From Begonia masoniana (lineage: Eukaryota; Streptophyta; Magnoliopsida; Cucurbitales; Begoniaceae), in assembly GCA_022432975.1 (NCBI GenBank), contig CM039516.1:29776051-29840050 (forward strand): a stretch of 64,000 nucleotides of DNA, read 5' to 3'. This document shows, in pieces, positions 63,961-64,000 of this stretch; positions within the stretch are counted from its first letter, which is position 1; every line of letters begins with the position of its first letter. Made by a program: the position numbers and the translations under genes. The notes beneath the pieces are model-generated. The model was not told the DNA's origin. It was given only the letters and a program-made list of their open reading frames with translations, and did no database searches.

Positions 63961-64000
63961 GTATAGTATAATTCTTTATATCACCATATTTTTAATTTAA
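63961..64000 (+). other. start of next intron
   Basis: GTATAG follows the exon; AT-rich to the window edge. Confidence 0.5.

Overview
This window is nuclear DNA of a flowering plant, probably a eudicot. The evidence is split genes with GT/AG introns, plant-specific families (CBP60, DEL-type E2F, PPR, a plant LRR receptor-type protein) and plant LTR-retrotransposon lineages (Athila-like Ty3/gypsy, Ty1/copia, long-LTR non-autonomous gypsy relatives) primed by tRNA-iMet or tRNA-Asp. There are no bacterial operons, rRNA or CRISPR. About three quarters of the window is nested, mostly dead retroelements.

Layout. 1-158 is one exon of an LRR gene whose intron holds a copia element (446-2067). 2068-9521 is a truncated long-LTR element whose LTR has grown two near-perfect minisatellites (24 bp x ~106 and 92 bp x ~32). 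9.6-16.9 kb is a pile of copia gag/pol fragments with an internally deleted gypsy element (11677-15789) nested inside. 16958-19020 and 22028-23669 are two solo LTRs of one family in opposite orientation, each with a matching 5-bp target-site duplication; the first carries a 25-bp minisatellite. 19.0-24.8 kb is a decayed minus-strand gypsy element. 24.8-33.0 kb is LTR debris holding a 1017-bp poly-A, a 62-bp x 32 array and a 1722-bp poly-T.

33.0-48.8 kb is an Athila-like element (tRNA-Asp primer site, gag, protease, RT, RNase H, integrase). It was disrupted three times: by a 500-bp poly-T in gag, by a complete 8.2-kb long-LTR element (35589-43816) that carries fragments of a cellular RNA-dependent RNA polymerase gene, and by a 995-bp palindromic element in RT that holds four tandem tRNA-like (A box/B box) units and is flanked by a perfect 5-bp duplication.

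49.7-64.0 kb holds a mosaic of partial host genes: serine carboxypeptidase (-), PPR (- then +), a DEL/E2F-like gene split by a 3.35-kb copia element, an HhH-GPD DNA glycosylase, CBP60, then the same carboxypeptidase (+). The two carboxypeptidase pieces form an inverted repeat about 12.6 kb apart. Most fragments lack their ends and carry frameshifts or stops, so this looks like gene-fragment capture or rearrangement rather than a set of working genes.

Few genes here are likely functional. The glycosylase is the most complete, but its amino end needs a frame change and its carboxyl end is abnormal. The near-perfect arrays and kilobase homopolymers should be treated as possible assembly artefacts until read-level data are seen.
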